DNA of 64,000 nucleotides, from contig NZ_VWWP01000001.1 of the NCBI RefSeq assembly GCF_011752975.1, positions 558,001 through 622,000 of the forward strand. The letters run 5' to 3'. Every line of letters starts with the position of its first letter. Positions within the stretch are counted from its first letter, which is position 1. Of this stretch, positions 35,459 through 45,311 are shown piece after piece. Made by a program: the position numbers and the translations under genes. Under the pieces are notes generated by a model. The model saw only the letters and a program-made list of their open reading frames with translations. It was not told where the DNA came from and ran no database searches. The stretch is from Chryseobacterium sp. Tr-659. GTDB taxonomy: Bacteria; Bacteroidota; Bacteroidia; Flavobacteriales; Weeksellaceae.

Positions 35459-36490
35459 ATGGAATTTACAGCTTCGCAAATTGCAAGTTTTATTGACGGA
35501 AAAATAATAGGTGACGAGAATGCACTTATTACAGGGGTTTCACCAATTGAAAATGGGGAATCAGGACACCTTTCTTTTATTGCACAGGATAGGTTTTCTC
35601 ATTTTTTAGGGACCTCAAAATGTTCAGTTATCATCGTTTCGGAAAAACTTCTGGAAAAAAATCATTATAACCCTACCTTAATCGTTGTAAAAGATGCCTA
35701 TCTTTCTTTTCAGATTCTGATGAACTTATATCAGGAAATGCAGGGAAGGAAAGAAGGTATTGAAGACGGTTCATCCATCCATGATACCGCAGTGATAGGA
35801 GATAAAGCATATATCGGGGCATTTACCTATGTTTCTGAGAAAGCTAAAATCGGGGAAGGTTCACAGATTTATCCGCATGTATATATAGGAAAAGGAGTAA
35901 AGATTGGTAAAAATTGTAAAATTGACAGTGGAGCCAGGATTTATGACTACTGTATTATTGGGGATAACTGTGTAATTCATTCCAATACAGTAGTAGGAGG
36001 TGACGGTTTTGGTTTCCAGCCAACCGCTGAAGGATTTAAAAAAATACCACAGCTTGGAAATGTGATTATTGAAGATGATGTGGAAATTGGTTCAAATTGT
36101 AGTATAGACAGAGCTACAATAGGCTCTACAATTATAGGAAAAGGAACAAAAATCGATAACCTGATTCAGATTGCTCACAATGTAAAAATAGGGCAGAACA
36201 ATGTAATTGCAGCACAGGCAGGAATTGCAGGTTCTACTACCATCGGTGATTGGAATCAGATTGGAGGACAGGTTGGAATTGTTGGACATATCAAAATCGG
36301 AAATCAGGTGAAAATTCAGGCTCAGAGTGGCGTGAATTCAAGCGTTAACGATAAAGAGACATTGTACGGTTCACCAGCAATCAGCTATAATGACTATTTG
36401 AGAAGTTATGTTCATTTCAGGAACCTGCCCGGAATCGTAAACAGAATAAATAATCTTGAGAATAACTCAAAAGATAATACTAATGAGTGA
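35459..36490 (+). CDS. lpxD: UDP-3-O-acylglucosamine N-acyltransferase
   Basis: Starting at the ATG at 35459, the protein has 343 residues, the normal LpxD size. An N-terminal uridine-binding domain (about 1-100) is followed by a left-handed beta-helix with many hexapeptides, for example [16 protein letters not shown]. The catalytic His is in [11 protein letters not shown], and [19 protein letters not shown] is the typical LpxD loop. LpxD adds the second 3-hydroxyacyl chain in lipid A synthesis. It overlaps the lpxC-fabZ gene by 8 bases. A second LpxD-like protein lies at 39736. Confidence 0.93.
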   Translation: MEFTASQIASFIDGKIIGDENALITGVSPIENGESGHLSFIAQDRFSHFLGTSKCSVIIVSEKLLEKNHYNPTLIVVKDAYLSFQILMNLYQEMQGRKEGIEDGSSIHDTAVIGDKAYIGAFTYVSEKAKIGEGSQIYPHVYIGKGVKIGKNCKIDSGARIYDYCIIGDNCVIHSNTVVGGDGFGFQPTAEGFKKIPQLGNVIIEDDVEIGSNCSIDRATIGSTIIGKGTKIDNLIQIAHNVKIGQNNVIAAQAGIAGSTTIGDWNQIGGQVGIVGHIKIGNQVKIQAQSGVNSSVNDKETLYGSPAISYNDYLRSYVHFRNLPGIVNRINNLENNSKDNTNE

Positions 36491-37880
36491 TATGCAAAAA
36501 ACACTTCAGCAAGAGGTAACTCTTTCTGGAATTGGTCTTCACACGGGTAAAGAAGTAAAACTTACCATTAAACCTGCTAAAGAAAATACAGGTTTTGTAT
36601 TCGTAAGAACAGACCTGGAGGGACACCCTCAGGTAGAGGCAGATGTAAATTATGTTGTAGCAACGGAAAGAGGAACAACATTAGAAAAATTAGGAGTAAA
36701 GATTACTACTTGTGAACACCTTCTAGCAGCCCTTGTTGGTTGTGATATTGATAACGCCGTTTTAGAAATGGATGCTTCCGAACCTCCTATTTTGGATGGA
36801 TCTTCAAAATACTTTGTTGAGGCTATCGAAAGTGTTGGAGTTGCAGAACAGGGCGTAGCAAGAGAATATCTGGTAGTAAAAGAAGTTCTTACATATAGTG
36901 ATCCGGCTACAGGTTCGGAAATCACAATCATCCCTTCAGATACATACGAAGTAACAACCATGGTAGATTTTGGGACTAAAGTTTTAGGGACTCAGAATGC
37001 TACTCTTAAAAATATTTCAGAATTTAAAGACGAAATCTCATCGGCAAGAACATTCAGCTTCCTGCATGAGCTGGAAATGCTTTTAGATCACGGTTTGATT
37101 AAAGGTGGTGATATCTCCAATGCAATTGTATATGTAGATAAAGATCTTACTCCTGAAACTACAGAAAAATTAAAGAAAGCCTTCGGAAAAGACAATGTGT
37201 CAATCAGACCGAACGGTATTCTTGATAATCTTAATTTAAATTACCCTAACGAAGCGGCGAGACACAAATTACTGGATGTAATTGGTGATCTGGCTTTAGC
37301 AGGAGTGAAAATAAAAGGTAAAGTGATTGCCAACAAACCAGGACATTTTGTAAATACACAATTTGCAAAAAAACTGAACCGCCAGTGGAAATTGCAAAAG
37401 AAGAAAAACGTTCCGGATTTTGATCTAACTAAAGAACCTGTATTCGATATCAACGGAATTATGAAGCTTATGCCTCACAGACCTCCGTTCTTATTAATTG
37501 ATAAGGTTCTTGAACTTTCAGATTCACATGTGGTAGGATTAAAGAATGTTACCATGAATGAACCCTTCTTTGTTGGACATTTCCCCAAAGAGCCGGTAAT
37601 GCCTGGAGTACTTCAGGTAGAAGCATTGGCTCAGACAGGAGGTATCCTTGTGTTGGCCAGCGTTCCTGATCCTGAAAACTATTCTACATATTTCATCAAA
37701 ATTGATAAGGTGAAATTCAAGAGAAAAGTAATTCCGGGAGATACGCTTATCTTCAAAATTGAGTTGATAGAGCCTATCAGAAGAGGTATCGTTCACATGC
37801 AGGGGTACGGATATGTAGGAGACACAGTGGCAGTTGAAGCAGAGCTTATGGCTCAAGTTGCAAAAAATAAAGTTGATTAA
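36483..37880 (+). CDS. Fused LpxC deacetylase and FabZ dehydratase
   Basis: The ATG at 36483 gives 465 residues; another ATG at 36492 is close. The first 300 residues are Lpx[16 protein letters not shown], His79 in [24 protein letters not shown] and [14 protein letters not shown] with zinc ligands. The last 150 residues are Fab[15 protein letters not shown] with His332 and [14 protein letters not shown] with the catalytic Glu. The fusion is well known in Bacteroidota and joins UDP-3-O-acyl-GlcNAc deacetylation with 3-hydroxyacyl-ACP dehydration, balancing lipid A and phospholipid synthesis. It ends directly before lpxA. Confidence 0.95.
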   Translation: MSDMQKTLQQEVTLSGIGLHTGKEVKLTIKPAKENTGFVFVRTDLEGHPQVEADVNYVVATERGTTLEKLGVKITTCEHLLAALVGCDIDNAVLEMDASEPPILDGSSKYFVEAIESVGVAEQGVAREYLVVKEVLTYSDPATGSEITIIPSDTYEVTTMVDFGTKVLGTQNATLKNISEFKDEISSARTFSFLHELEMLLDHGLIKGGDISNAIVYVDKDLTPETTEKLKKAFGKDNVSIRPNGILDNLNLNYPNEAARHKLLDVIGDLALAGVKIKGKVIANKPGHFVNTQFAKKLNRQWKLQKKKNVPDFDLTKEPVFDINGIMKLMPHRPPFLLIDKVLELSDSHVVGLKNVTMNEPFFVGHFPKEPVMPGVLQVEALAQTGGILVLASVPDPENYSTYFIKIDKVKFKRKVIPGDTLIFKIELIEPIRRGIVHMQGYGYVGDTVAVEAELMAQVAKNKVD

Positions 37881-38675
37881 ATGATTCATCAATTAGCAGC
37901 CGTAGATAAACGTGCGAAAATCAGCAAAAATGTAATTGTAGAACCTTTTACTACAATTGCAGGAGACGTAGAAATTGGAGAAGGAACCTGGATTGGTCCA
38001 AACGTGACCATTATGGATGGAGCAAGGATAGGGAAAAATTGTAGAATTTTTCCCGGTACTGTAATCTCTGCCATTCCCCAGGATCTTAAATTTGATGGTG
38101 AAGATACCCAGGTAATCATCGGAGATGAAACTACAATCAGAGAGTGTGTTACCGTAAACAGAGGAACTAAAGCTCTCGGATATACCAAAATAGGAGCAAA
38201 TTGCCTCATCATGGCAACTTCACATATTGCTCATGACTGCGTCATCGGAGATCACGTTATTATTGTAAACGGTTGTGGTATTGCAGGCCACGTTGAGATC
38301 GGGGATTATACCGTAATGGGAGGGTTATCGGCAGTTCACCAGTTTGGAAAAATCGGAAAACATGTGATGATTTCCGGAGGTACGCTGGTAAGAAAAGATA
38401 TCCCGCCTTACGTAAAAGTAGCAAGAGAGCCGATGTCTTATGCAGGGATCAACTCTGTGGGATTAAGAAGAAGGGGATTTACTAATGAGAAAATCTTTGA
38501 AATTCAGAAAATCTACAGAGCGATCTTCCAGATGAAAATGAATGTCTCTCAGGCAATTTCCCATATTGAAAAGGAAATGCTTCCCACTGCTGAAAGAGAC
38601 GAGATTCTACAATTTATCCAAAATTCCCCAAGAGGTATTGTGAAAGGTTACGGAACTGGTAAAGAAAGCAATTAA
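37881..38675 (+). CDS. lpxA: UDP-N-acetylglucosamine O-acyltransferase
   Basis: The 264-residue protein is a left-handed beta-helix followed by an alpha-helical end (about 195-264) with GLRRRGF, typical of LpxA. The catalytic His is H118 in ATSHIAHDC, and the next conserved run VHQFGKIGKHVMISGG matches E. coli. The residue that aligns with the E. coli acyl-length ruler Gly173 is Gly166 here, so that position gives no sign of a shortened chain. LpxA performs the first step of lipid A synthesis. Its ATG follows the lpxC-fabZ stop with no gap, so the two are translationally coupled. Confidence 0.95.
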   Translation: MIHQLAAVDKRAKISKNVIVEPFTTIAGDVEIGEGTWIGPNVTIMDGARIGKNCRIFPGTVISAIPQDLKFDGEDTQVIIGDETTIRECVTVNRGTKALGYTKIGANCLIMATSHIAHDCVIGDHVIIVNGCGIAGHVEIGDYTVMGGLSAVHQFGKIGKHVMISGGTLVRKDIPPYVKVAREPMSYAGINSVGLRRRGFTNEKIFEIQKIYRAIFQMKMNVSQAISHIEKEMLPTAERDEILQFIQNSPRGIVKGYGTGKESN

Positions 38676-38698
38676 CAATATAAAAAAACACACACATT

Positions 38699-39085
38699 AT
38701 GAAAAATCTATTTTTAACATTAGCCTTTTTGTTCTCAGCTATTGTAACAGGACAAAAAACTAAAGATTCAAATGCAAAAACAGAATCTTCAAAGCCAATT
38801 ATTGAAAGAAGCCGTACATCTGAACAAAATGACAGTATTGCCAAAAACAATGTAAACAGTGTAATGAAGAAGAGCCTGAACAATGAATCATACTTTAAGA
38901 AATATGAGGATAATTCACAAGTTCAGTATAATGTCAATCAGTTGAATCGTAGTAATACCATGTTTAACAATACGACCAATGGTTCACACATTTCACCTGC
39001 TGGTAAAGTGGTGAATCCACTACCGGGAGGACAGCAAGGACCAGGTACCATGCAGGTACAGGTTCCTATTTTTAAAACAAAATAA
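38699..39085 (+). CDS. Small secreted protein of unknown function
   Basis: The 128-residue protein has a signal peptide (LFLTLAFLFSAIVTGQ, about 3-18). The rest is polar and low in aromatic residues, rich in Asn, Ser, Lys and Gln (for example NVNQLNRSNTMFNNTTNGSH), and looks unfolded. The last part has GGQQGPGTMQVQVPI. No domain, lipobox or catalytic motif was recognised. It is 23 bases after lpxA and 16 bases before efp, so it is co-transcribed with them. Whether it helps envelope assembly is unknown. Confidence 0.7.
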   Translation: MKNLFLTLAFLFSAIVTGQKTKDSNAKTESSKPIIERSRTSEQNDSIAKNNVNSVMKKSLNNESYFKKYEDNSQVQYNVNQLNRSNTMFNNTTNGSHISPAGKVVNPLPGGQQGPGTMQVQVPIFKTK

Positions 39086-39101
39086 AGAATAATATATATT
39101 A

Positions 39102-39668
39102 ATGGCAACAAGTAACGATATCAGAAAAGGTCTTTGCATCGAATATAGCAATGATATTTTTAAAGTAATCGAGTTCCTTCACGTAAAACCAGGAAAAGGA
39201 CCTGCTTTCGTAAGAACAAAATTAAAGTCAGTAACCAATGGTAAAGTAATTGATAATACTTTCTCTGCGGGGCACAAAATTGATGAAGTAAAAGTAATCA
39301 CCAGAAAGTTCCAGTATCTGTATGATGATGAGAACGGATTCCACTTCATGAACAATGATGACTTCTCTCAATTATATATCAATAAAGAAATGATCGAGAA
39401 CTCCCAGTTTATGAAAGCTGGTGAAGAAGTAACCATCATTTTGAAAGAAGCTGACGAGACTCCGCTTTCTGCAGAACTTCCACAGTCAGTATATCTTGAT
39501 GTTATCGAAGCTGATCCGGGAGTAAAAGGAAATACAGCTACAAACGCTCTTAAAAACGCAATCGTTGAAACAGGAGCAAGAGTAATGGTTCCTTTGTTCA
39601 TTGAGCCGGGAGACAGAATTAAAGTAAGCACTGAAGACGGTAGCTACTTAGAAAGAGTAAAAGAATAA
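39102..39668 (+). CDS. efp: Elongation factor P
   Basis: The 188-residue protein has the three-domain EF-P structure at its normal length. The tip loop HVKPGKGPAFVRTK (about 27-40) carries the lysine K34 position that many bacteria modify, and ETGARVMVPLFIEPGDRIKV near the C-terminus is the EF-P end motif. EF-P helps ribosomes make polyproline stretches. No epmA or epmB gene is present in the window. It is likely co-transcribed with the lipid A genes and is followed by a weak hairpin. Confidence 0.95.
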   Translation: MATSNDIRKGLCIEYSNDIFKVIEFLHVKPGKGPAFVRTKLKSVTNGKVIDNTFSAGHKIDEVKVITRKFQYLYDDENGFHFMNNDDFSQLYINKEMIENSQFMKAGEEVTIILKEADETPLSAELPQSVYLDVIEADPGVKGNTATNALKNAIVETGARVMVPLFIEPGDRIKVSTEDGSYLERVKE

Positions 39669-39682
39669 ATAAAAATTACATT

Positions 39683-39710
39683 AATTCGGTTTGCATTAGC
39701 AGTCCGAATT
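39683..39710 (+). terminator. Possible terminator after efp
   Basis: AATTCGG pairs with CCGAATT, with an inner TGC-ATTA-GCA stem, followed by TTG TTTTA. The signal is moderate. Confidence 0.5.
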
Positions 39711-39735
39711 TTGTTTTATAAGAAAATCTATTGTT

Positions 39736-40638
39736 ATGAGATTCCATTCTCCGCAAAAGCTTAAAACAATTGCAGATTTAATAGGCTCAGCATTTGTAGG
39801 GCCGGAAGACTTTGAAGTATTGGGAACCAATGAAATTCATATGGTAAGGCCAGGTGATATTGTTTTTGTAAACCATCCCAAATACTATGATAAAGCATTA
39901 AATTCTGCAGCAACTATTATTTTAATTGATAAAGAAGTGGAATGCCCGGAAGGCAAAGCCCTTTTAGTTTCTGATGATCCTTTCAGAGACTTTAACAAGA
40001 TCAATACTCATTTTACCAGAATATATAATTTTACAGAAGAGCTTCATGATGTTGAAATAGGGGAGGGAACAAAAATACACCCTTCCGCAGTGATCGGAAA
40101 CAATGTGAAGATCGGAAAAAATACCCTTATTTTTCCTAATGTGGTCATTGGAGACAGAACGGAGATCGGAGATAATGTGATCATCCAGTCCAATACTGTT
40201 TTAGGAGGTGATGCTTTCTATTACAGGAAATTAAATGGAAACTTTGACCGTTTAATTTCTGTAGGAAATGTTGTTATTGAAAATAATGTGGAGATTGGAA
40301 ATGGATGTACCATTGACAGAGGTGTTACAGATACTACGATCATTGGAGAGGGGTCTGTACTGGATAATCAGATTCAGATAGGACATGATACCGTTATCGG
40401 GAAAAAATGTCTGATTGCTTCTCAGGTGGGAATTGCAGGTTGCTGCATTATAGGAGATGAGGTTACATTATGGGGGCAGGTAGGAATCGCTTCAGGTAAT
40501 AAAATTGAGGCCGGATCTGTACTTTTAGGAAAAACAGGAGTGAACAGAGACCTTGAAAAAGGAACTTATATCGGCATGTTTGCAGAAGATTTCAAAACTT
40601 ACCTAAAAAAAGAGGTAAAACTGAGAAATCTCAAATAA
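39736..40638 (+). CDS. Second LpxD-like acyltransferase
   Basis: The 300-residue protein has the LpxD layout with an N-terminal nucleotide-binding part and hexapeptide repeats ([16 protein letters not shown] and [16 protein letters not shown]). The catalytic-type His is kept in [12 protein letters not shown]. It is shorter than the LpxD at 35459 and its [15 protein letters not shown] loop replaces the FGFQ loop, so it may act on a different sugar or chain. Many Bacteroidota carry two LpxD homologues. It lies 67 bases after efp and 90 bases before sucD. Confidence 0.8.
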   Translation: MRFHSPQKLKTIADLIGSAFVGPEDFEVLGTNEIHMVRPGDIVFVNHPKYYDKALNSAATIILIDKEVECPEGKALLVSDDPFRDFNKINTHFTRIYNFTEELHDVEIGEGTKIHPSAVIGNNVKIGKNTLIFPNVVIGDRTEIGDNVIIQSNTVLGGDAFYYRKLNGNFDRLISVGNVVIENNVEIGNGCTIDRGVTDTTIIGEGSVLDNQIQIGHDTVIGKKCLIASQVGIAGCCIIGDEVTLWGQVGIASGNKIEAGSVLLGKTGVNRDLEKGTYIGMFAEDFKTYLKKEVKLRNLK

Positions 40639-40678
40639 ACAATTCCAAAGGTTTTATCCAAAATCAAAGAAATTTAAG

Positions 40679-40686
40679 TAAATTTG
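40679..40686 (+). promoter_or_regulatory. -7 box before sucD
   Basis: TAAATTTG matches TAnnTTTG and lies 42 bases before the sucD ATG. A -33 TTG was not found, so confidence is limited. Confidence 0.4.
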
Positions 40687-40728
40687 TGAGCATTAATAAA
40701 ATAATAAATAAATTAAAACAACAATAAA

Positions 40729-41601
40729 ATGTCAATTTTAGTAAACAAAGATTCTAAAGTAATTGTACAAGGATTTACAGGGAACGAAGGAACTTTCCAC
40801 GCTGGTCAGATGATTGAATACGGAACAAACGTTGTAGGTGGTGTTACTCCGGGAAAAGGAGGTAGCGAGCACTTAGGAAAGCCGGTATTCAACACAGTAG
40901 CTGACGCTGTTGAAAAAGCAGGAGCAAATGTAAGTATCATTTTCGTACCACCGGCATTCGCAGCAGACGCTATCATGGAAGCTGCTGAAGCAGGTATCAA
41001 AGTAATTGTATGTATTACTGAAGGTATTCCTGTAGCTGATATGGTAAAAGTAAAATCTTATATCGCTGACAGAGACTGCAGATTAATCGGACCAAACTGC
41101 CCTGGAATCATTACTTCTGAAGAAGCTAAAATTGGTATTATGCCAGGTTTCGTTTTCAAAAAAGGAAAAGTAGGTATCGTTTCAAAATCAGGTACTCTTA
41201 CTTACGAAGCTGCTGACCAGGTTGTAAGAGCAGGTTACGGTATTTCTACAGCAATCGGAATCGGTGGTGACCCAATCATCGGAACAACTACAAGAGAAGC
41301 TTTGGAATTATTCATCAACGATCCGGAAACTGAAGCGGTTGTAATGATCGGTGAAATCGGTGGTGGATTAGAAGCTGAAGCTGCAAGATGGTACAAAGCT
41401 AGCGGATCTACTAAACCAGTTGTAGGGTTCATCGCAGGACAAACAGCTCCAAAAGGAAGAACAATGGGACATGCTGGTGCTATTGTAGGAGGTGCAGAAG
41501 ATACAGCTCAGGCAAAAATGGAGATCATGAGAGAGAATGGTATCAACGTTGTTGATTCTCCAGCTGATATCGGTGCTACCGTAGCTAAAGTTCTAGGATA
41601 A
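40729..41601 (+). CDS. sucD: Succinyl-CoA ligase alpha subunit
   Basis: The 290-residue protein matches the alpha subunit at its usual size. [17 protein letters not shown] (about 13-29) lies in the CoA-binding domain, [14 protein letters not shown] loops follow, and GPNCPGIIT and GHAGAIVGG contain the catalytic His region. It forms the alpha-beta enzyme that links the TCA cycle to ATP or GTP. The beta subunit gene is not adjacent, which is common in Flavobacteriia. It may have its own promoter at 40679. Confidence 0.95.
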   Translation: MSILVNKDSKVIVQGFTGNEGTFHAGQMIEYGTNVVGGVTPGKGGSEHLGKPVFNTVADAVEKAGANVSIIFVPPAFAADAIMEAAEAGIKVIVCITEGIPVADMVKVKSYIADRDCRLIGPNCPGIITSEEAKIGIMPGFVFKKGKVGIVSKSGTLTYEAADQVVRAGYGISTAIGIGGDPIIGTTTREALELFINDPETEAVVMIGEIGGGLEAEAARWYKASGSTKPVVGFIAGQTAPKGRTMGHAGAIVGGAEDTAQAKMEIMRENGINVVDSPADIGATVAKVLG

Positions 41602-41618
41602 TATAAAACCCAAATCAT

Positions 41619-42290
41619 ATGAAAAAACTTTTATTAGCCTCAGCTTTGACTCTTTCTGCTTTATCCTTTGCCCAAGTGCAGTGGAAAAGTACAAGATTCG
41701 GTCTTACCGGAGGTTTAAACTACTCAAGAGTAGCCAATGCCCATAACCCTTCAGGCCCAAGATACACTTTTCAAGGTGGAGCTTTGGCATTAATCCCCGT
41801 AGGGAAGGCAAACCAATTCTTTATTCAACCGGAGGTTCTGTACTATGGTGCTGGAGAAACCGGAAAAGATAAAGATGCTAAAGGAAAAGATGGTTATAAT
41901 GCAGTATATGCCAATAACTATCTGAGTGTGCCGCTTTATTTTAAAGGATACTTTTCAGAAGCTGAATCAGAGTTCTTTGGATTAATAGGTCCCAGATTTA
42001 ATTTCTTGTTAAATCAAGATGTTAAAAATGCACCTGTTGGCAGACCTTATTATGATCCGGATGTTATTGATCCTACACAGGCACCTGGAGTGAACGGAAA
42101 AGCGAAAAGCTTTAACTGGGGCTTAGGACTGGGAGTTGGATATAGCTATAAGAGACAACTTGAAGTAGCTTTAAAATACGATCTGGGTCTTTCAGATACT
42201 TACCCTGGTCTTGCAAAAGAAAAAGGAGGTACTGATAAGAAAAAATCAGAACAGGTTCTTGCACTTACCTTAAGCTACATATTCAAATAA
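41619..42290 (+). CDS. Outer-membrane beta-barrel protein
   Basis: The 223-residue protein has a signal peptide (LLLASALTLSALSFAQ, about 4-19). The body shows alternating hydrophobic strands that fit a small eight-stranded barrel: FGLTGGLNYSRV, FFIQPEVLYYG, YLSVPLYFKGYF, FFGLIGPRFNFLL, LGLGVGYSYKRQLEVALKYDLG, and a terminal VLALTLSYIFK with aromatic end residue. Such barrels are annotated as PorT-family or OMP-beta-barrel-2 proteins. No specific role can be assigned, and similarity to PorT itself is not established. It follows sucD by 17 bases. Confidence 0.8.
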   Translation: MKKLLLASALTLSALSFAQVQWKSTRFGLTGGLNYSRVANAHNPSGPRYTFQGGALALIPVGKANQFFIQPEVLYYGAGETGKDKDAKGKDGYNAVYANNYLSVPLYFKGYFSEAESEFFGLIGPRFNFLLNQDVKNAPVGRPYYDPDVIDPTQAPGVNGKAKSFNWGLGLGVGYSYKRQLEVALKYDLGLSDTYPGLAKEKGGTDKKKSEQVLALTLSYIFK

Positions 42291-42310
42291 ATCATTTATT
42301 CAGAATATAT

Positions 42311-42341
42311 AAAATCCCGGAAATCAAATTTCCGGGATTTT
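42311..42341 (+). terminator. Terminator after the barrel gene
   Basis: AAAATCCCGGAAA pairs with TTTCCGGGATTTT (13 bp, five-base loop), followed by TGTTTTTAT. Confidence 0.85.
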
Positions 42342-42448
42342 TGTTTTTATAAAAAGTTACCTAGTTACTAGTAATTGGCGTTTGGCCACTCAATTTAAAT
42401 TCAATAAGATAATGATTGAAAAATACATCATTAAATTTGAAAAATTTT

Positions 42449-42484
42449 AAAGGGCAAATCTGCTTATATGCAAATTTGCCCTTT
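42449..42484. terminator. Hairpin between convergent units, probable terminator
   Basis: AAAGGGCAAAT pairs with ATTTGCCCTTT around a 14-base loop, with T-rich flanks on both strands. It could end the minus-strand ABC-transporter operon and back up the terminator at 42311. Confidence 0.7.
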
Positions 42485-42544
42485 TTATTCTTAGCTATCT
42501 CAATTGCCTTTGCCTTTTTCGCTCTTTCGCAATCAAGCTCTTAG

Positions 42545-43855
42545 TTACCCTTTAATCCATTTCCAAAGCTCCTTTAAGGTAGCCTTATTCCCATACATCA
42601 AAATACCCACACGATAGATTTTTCCGGCTAGGAAGATCATAAAAACAGTGGTTGCCAGCAATAATACAATAGATAATGCAATCTGCCATGCAGGAACACC
42701 AAACGGGATTCTTGCAATCATTGCTACGGGAGATGTAAACGGAATGATAGACAGCCAGAAGCCTAGCGGACCATCCGGATTGTTCATTAAAGTAAAACTC
42801 CCATACATTCCTAATGTTAATGGAAGAATCGCAAACAGGGTGAACTGCTGGGTCTCTGTTTCATTATCTACCGCAGAACCAATTGCGGCATAGATGGAAC
42901 TGTAGAAAACGTATCCTAACAGGAAGAACACTATGAATACAAAGATGATTAGTGGGAAGTTCAGTTCCAGTAAACTGTGGGAAATCTGAGTGGCAAGCTG
43001 TCCCATATCCAGTTTACTTGCAATTTCTTCATTTCCGCCAGGAATTCCCTTTTGGAGAGGAGAGAATCCGGTATTAAGAACCAATGCACCGATTACGGAC
43101 ATCGTGATCCAGATAATAAACTGAGTAAGCGCAACCAAAGTTACTCCTAAAATCTTCCCCATCATGAGCTCAAAAGGTTTTACCGAAGAAATGATGATTT
43201 CTACAACCCGGTTGTTCTTTTCCTCAAGAACACTTCGCATTACTCTAACCCCATAAATAATGATGAACATAAAGGTAACATACATCAATATCATACTCAG
43301 ACCCGATTTTACGCCAAACGCAAGATCAGAATCCTCTTTGTTATTATCCGTAACATTAATGGTTTTCAGGGTAAAGCCCTTGTCAAGATCATTTAACTGA
43401 ATTTCCTGAATACCTAATTGCTTTATTTTTTCTTTCTTAACAACATTGCTGATATCAGAAACAATTTGCTGCTTGGTATCAAACCCTATTTTGTTGTTAA
43501 TAACCAATCGGGTATCTTTTTCAAGTGCATCAAAATTCTGATTTTTGAGCTCCGGAAGAACCAAAATTCCGTCCAGGGATTCATTTCCTTTTAAATTATT
43601 GATCTTGGACTTTTCGTCAGCAGCAGAAACAAATACGTAATTTAACTTATCATTTGACTTGAGCTGATTGGTGAACAAGCCGCTTTTGTCAACAACTTCA
43701 ATAATACTATGTGACTCATTTGCTTTGAACATTAATCCGATCACTGCACCAAAAGCAATGATCATAACAGGAGCAAGTAATGTCAGTATAATGAAAGATT
43801 TTTTCTTAACCTGGGTAAGAAACTCTCTCTTGGTAATTAAAAAAATATTATTCAT
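42545..43855 (-). CDS. ABC transporter permease (NatB/ABC-2 type)
   Basis: The 436-residue protein has an N-terminal membrane helix (about 20-40) after NIFLITKREFLTQVKKKS, a long extracytoplasmic domain (about 45-180), and five further helices from about 190. This is the ABC-2/NatB layout. The VMRSVLEEKNNRVVEIIISSVKPFELMMGKI segment (about 207-237) is the usual motif of these permeases. It lies 5 bases downstream of the ATPase gene on the same strand, so they form a two-gene exporter. NatAB exports sodium in Bacillus, but the substrate here is unknown. Confidence 0.88.
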   Translation of the reverse strand: MNNIFLITKREFLTQVKKKSFIILTLLAPVMIIAFGAVIGLMFKANESHSIIEVVDKSGLFTNQLKSNDKLNYVFVSAADEKSKINNLKGNESLDGILVLPELKNQNFDALEKDTRLVINNKIGFDTKQQIVSDISNVVKKEKIKQLGIQEIQLNDLDKGFTLKTINVTDNNKEDSDLAFGVKSGLSMILMYVTFMFIIIYGVRVMRSVLEEKNNRVVEIIISSVKPFELMMGKILGVTLVALTQFIIWITMSVIGALVLNTGFSPLQKGIPGGNEEIASKLDMGQLATQISHSLLELNFPLIIFVFIVFFLLGYVFYSSIYAAIGSAVDNETETQQFTLFAILPLTLGMYGSFTLMNNPDGPLGFWLSIIPFTSPVAMIARIPFGVPAWQIALSIVLLLATTVFMIFLAGKIYRVGILMYGNKATLKELWKWIKG

Positions 43856-43860
43856 AAAAA

Positions 43861-44772
43861 TTAAGAATGGTTACTTACAGCATTAATAAACACTTCATTC
43901 ATACTAGGGATCCTTTCATCAAACGATCTTACCTTGCCTACCTGTACAAGATCGAGAAGAATATTATTCTGCCCGGCCTCATTTTTCAGATCGAAAGACA
44001 CAAGATTATTGTTATTTGAAAAATTGAAAATTTCATATTTGTTCTTAAAACTTTCAAATTGATCATTACTAACTTCAGAAAGGGTAACCCCGAAAATATT
44101 TTTCTTGAATTTTTCCCTTACGTCAAAAACTCTTCCGTCAATAATTTTCTTTGAATTGTTGATCAATGCAACATAATCACACATCTCCTCTACACTTTCC
44201 ATTCTGTGAGTAGAAAGAATGATCGTAGTACCGTTATTTTTAAGATCAATAATCTGATCTTTTATTAAATTGGCATTCACGGGATCAAAGCCGGAAAAAG
44301 GTTCGTCGAGGATAAGAAGATGAGGTCTGTGAAGTACGGTTACCACAAACTGAATTTTCTGAGCCATTCCTTTAGAAAGTTCAGAAAGCTTTTTCTTCCA
44401 CCATTGGTCGATGTTCAGTTTTTCAAACCATTTTTTTGCCTCGTTCAGGGCATCACTTTTACTCATTCCCTTCAGCTCGCCGAAATAAAGAATCTGATCG
44501 CCAACGCTCATGTTTTTGTACAATCCTCTTTCCTCAGGCATATAGCCGATATTTTTAATATGTTCAGGGTTCAGTTTTTCTCCATTGATATGAATTTCCC
44601 CTGAATCTGCCTGAGTGATCTGATTGATGATACGGATAAAAGAGGTCTTTCCAGCTCCGTTAGGTCCTAAAAGACCATAAATACTGCCTTTTGGAACATG
44701 GATGCTGAAATCATCCAATGCTACTTTTTTTCCGGCATTATAAGTCTTTTTAATATGTTCAGCTTTTAGCAT
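43861..44772 (-). CDS. ABC transporter ATP-binding protein (NatA-like)
   Basis: The 303-residue protein has Walker A GLLGPNGAGKTSF (about 33-45), a Q-loop-like YMPEERGLYKN, a signature segment ELSKGMAQKIQF where GM replaces the usual GQ, and Walker B HLLILDEPFSGFD (about 150-162). A C-terminal part of about 85 residues (from about 215) is typical of drug/sodium-exporter ATPases. It pairs with the permease at 42545. The substrate is not predictable. Confidence 0.9.
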   Translation of the reverse strand: MLKAEHIKKTYNAGKKVALDDFSIHVPKGSIYGLLGPNGAGKTSFIRIINQITQADSGEIHINGEKLNPEHIKNIGYMPEERGLYKNMSVGDQILYFGELKGMSKSDALNEAKKWFEKLNIDQWWKKKLSELSKGMAQKIQFVVTVLHRPHLLILDEPFSGFDPVNANLIKDQIIDLKNNGTTIILSTHRMESVEEMCDYVALINNSKKIIDGRVFDVREKFKKNIFGVTLSEVSNDQFESFKNKYEIFNFSNNNNLVSFDLKNEAGQNNILLDLVQVGKVRSFDERIPSMNEVFINAVSNHS

Positions 44773-44849
44773 TAAATTGTTTTTTTACAATTAGTATAAA
44801 AAAGTTCCGAAAGTTACGGAAATATTAAAACACAATTAATGTAAAAGAA

Positions 44850-44875
44850 AAAATCCTGATGATTATCAGGATTTT
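44850..44875 (-). terminator. Terminator of the T9SS-domain gene
   Basis: AAAATCCTGAT pairs with ATCAGGATTTT around GATT. On the minus strand it is followed by TTCTTTTAC, directly after the stop of the gene at 44879. Confidence 0.8.
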
Positions 44876-44878
44876 AAT

Positions 44879-45229
44879 TTATTGTTTTACGATTTGAGTA
44901 ACTTTTTGCGTGTTGTCACTTAAAATATACCTAATCATATATTTTCCCGGTTTCAGTTTTTCAATATTGATTTCCCCGGAGTTCATATTTACGGTATAAT
45001 TAGCGACCTGCATACCCAAAATTGAATAAAAAGTCACGCTTTTGATTCTTAAAGAAGAATCTTTTGCCTTAATAATAAGGAAATCCTTTGCAGGATTTGG
45101 ATAGGCAAGCAAAACACCATCATCTGCTCTTTGAGAGATGGAACCCGGCTCTCTTAGTTGAGCTTTTAAATTGTTGGAAAACCCAACAAAAGTGCCTGTA
45201 AATAGAATTAAAAGTAAAAGTTTTTTCAT
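44879..45229 (-). CDS. Mini protein with a T9SS type A sorting domain
   Basis: From the ATG at 45227-45229 the product has 116 residues. It has a signal peptide (LLLLILFTGTFVGFSNNLKAQ, about 4-24), only about 15 linker residues, and then a T9SS type A C-terminal domain that takes up nearly the rest: VLLAYPNPAKDFLII, FYSILGMQV and LKPGKYMIRYI are its three motif blocks. Normally such a domain follows a large secreted passenger; here none is visible. It may be a surface anchor, a decayed gene or a sorting-machinery ligand. A good promoter precedes it. Confidence 0.82.
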   Translation of the reverse strand: MKKLLLLILFTGTFVGFSNNLKAQLREPGSISQRADDGVLLAYPNPAKDFLIIKAKDSSLRIKSVTFYSILGMQVANYTVNMNSGEINIEKLKPGKYMIRYILSDNTQKVTQIVKQ

Positions 45230-45258
45230 CAAATTTATAATTTCTCGAATATATGTAA

Positions 45259-45289
45259 CAAATATAATAAATTCAATAATTTCATACAA
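45259..45289 (-). promoter_or_regulatory. Promoter of the T9SS-domain gene
   Basis: On the minus strand TTG (45287-45289), a 20-base spacer and TATATTTG (45259-45266) fit the Bacteroidota consensus, 29 bases before the start codon. Confidence 0.58.
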
Positions 45290-45311
45290 TAGTTTTTTGT
45301 AGAACTTATAT

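Noticed and set aside
37881..38675. A changed acyl-chain ruler residue in LpxA
   Set aside because: A first alignment placed Leu at the E. coli Gly173 position, but counting from the conserved His and the VHQF motif shows that Gly166 aligns there. So there is no change at that site.
42291..42544. Possible small RNA between the barrel gene and the ABC operon
   Set aside because: The two hairpins there are well explained as terminators of the convergent units.
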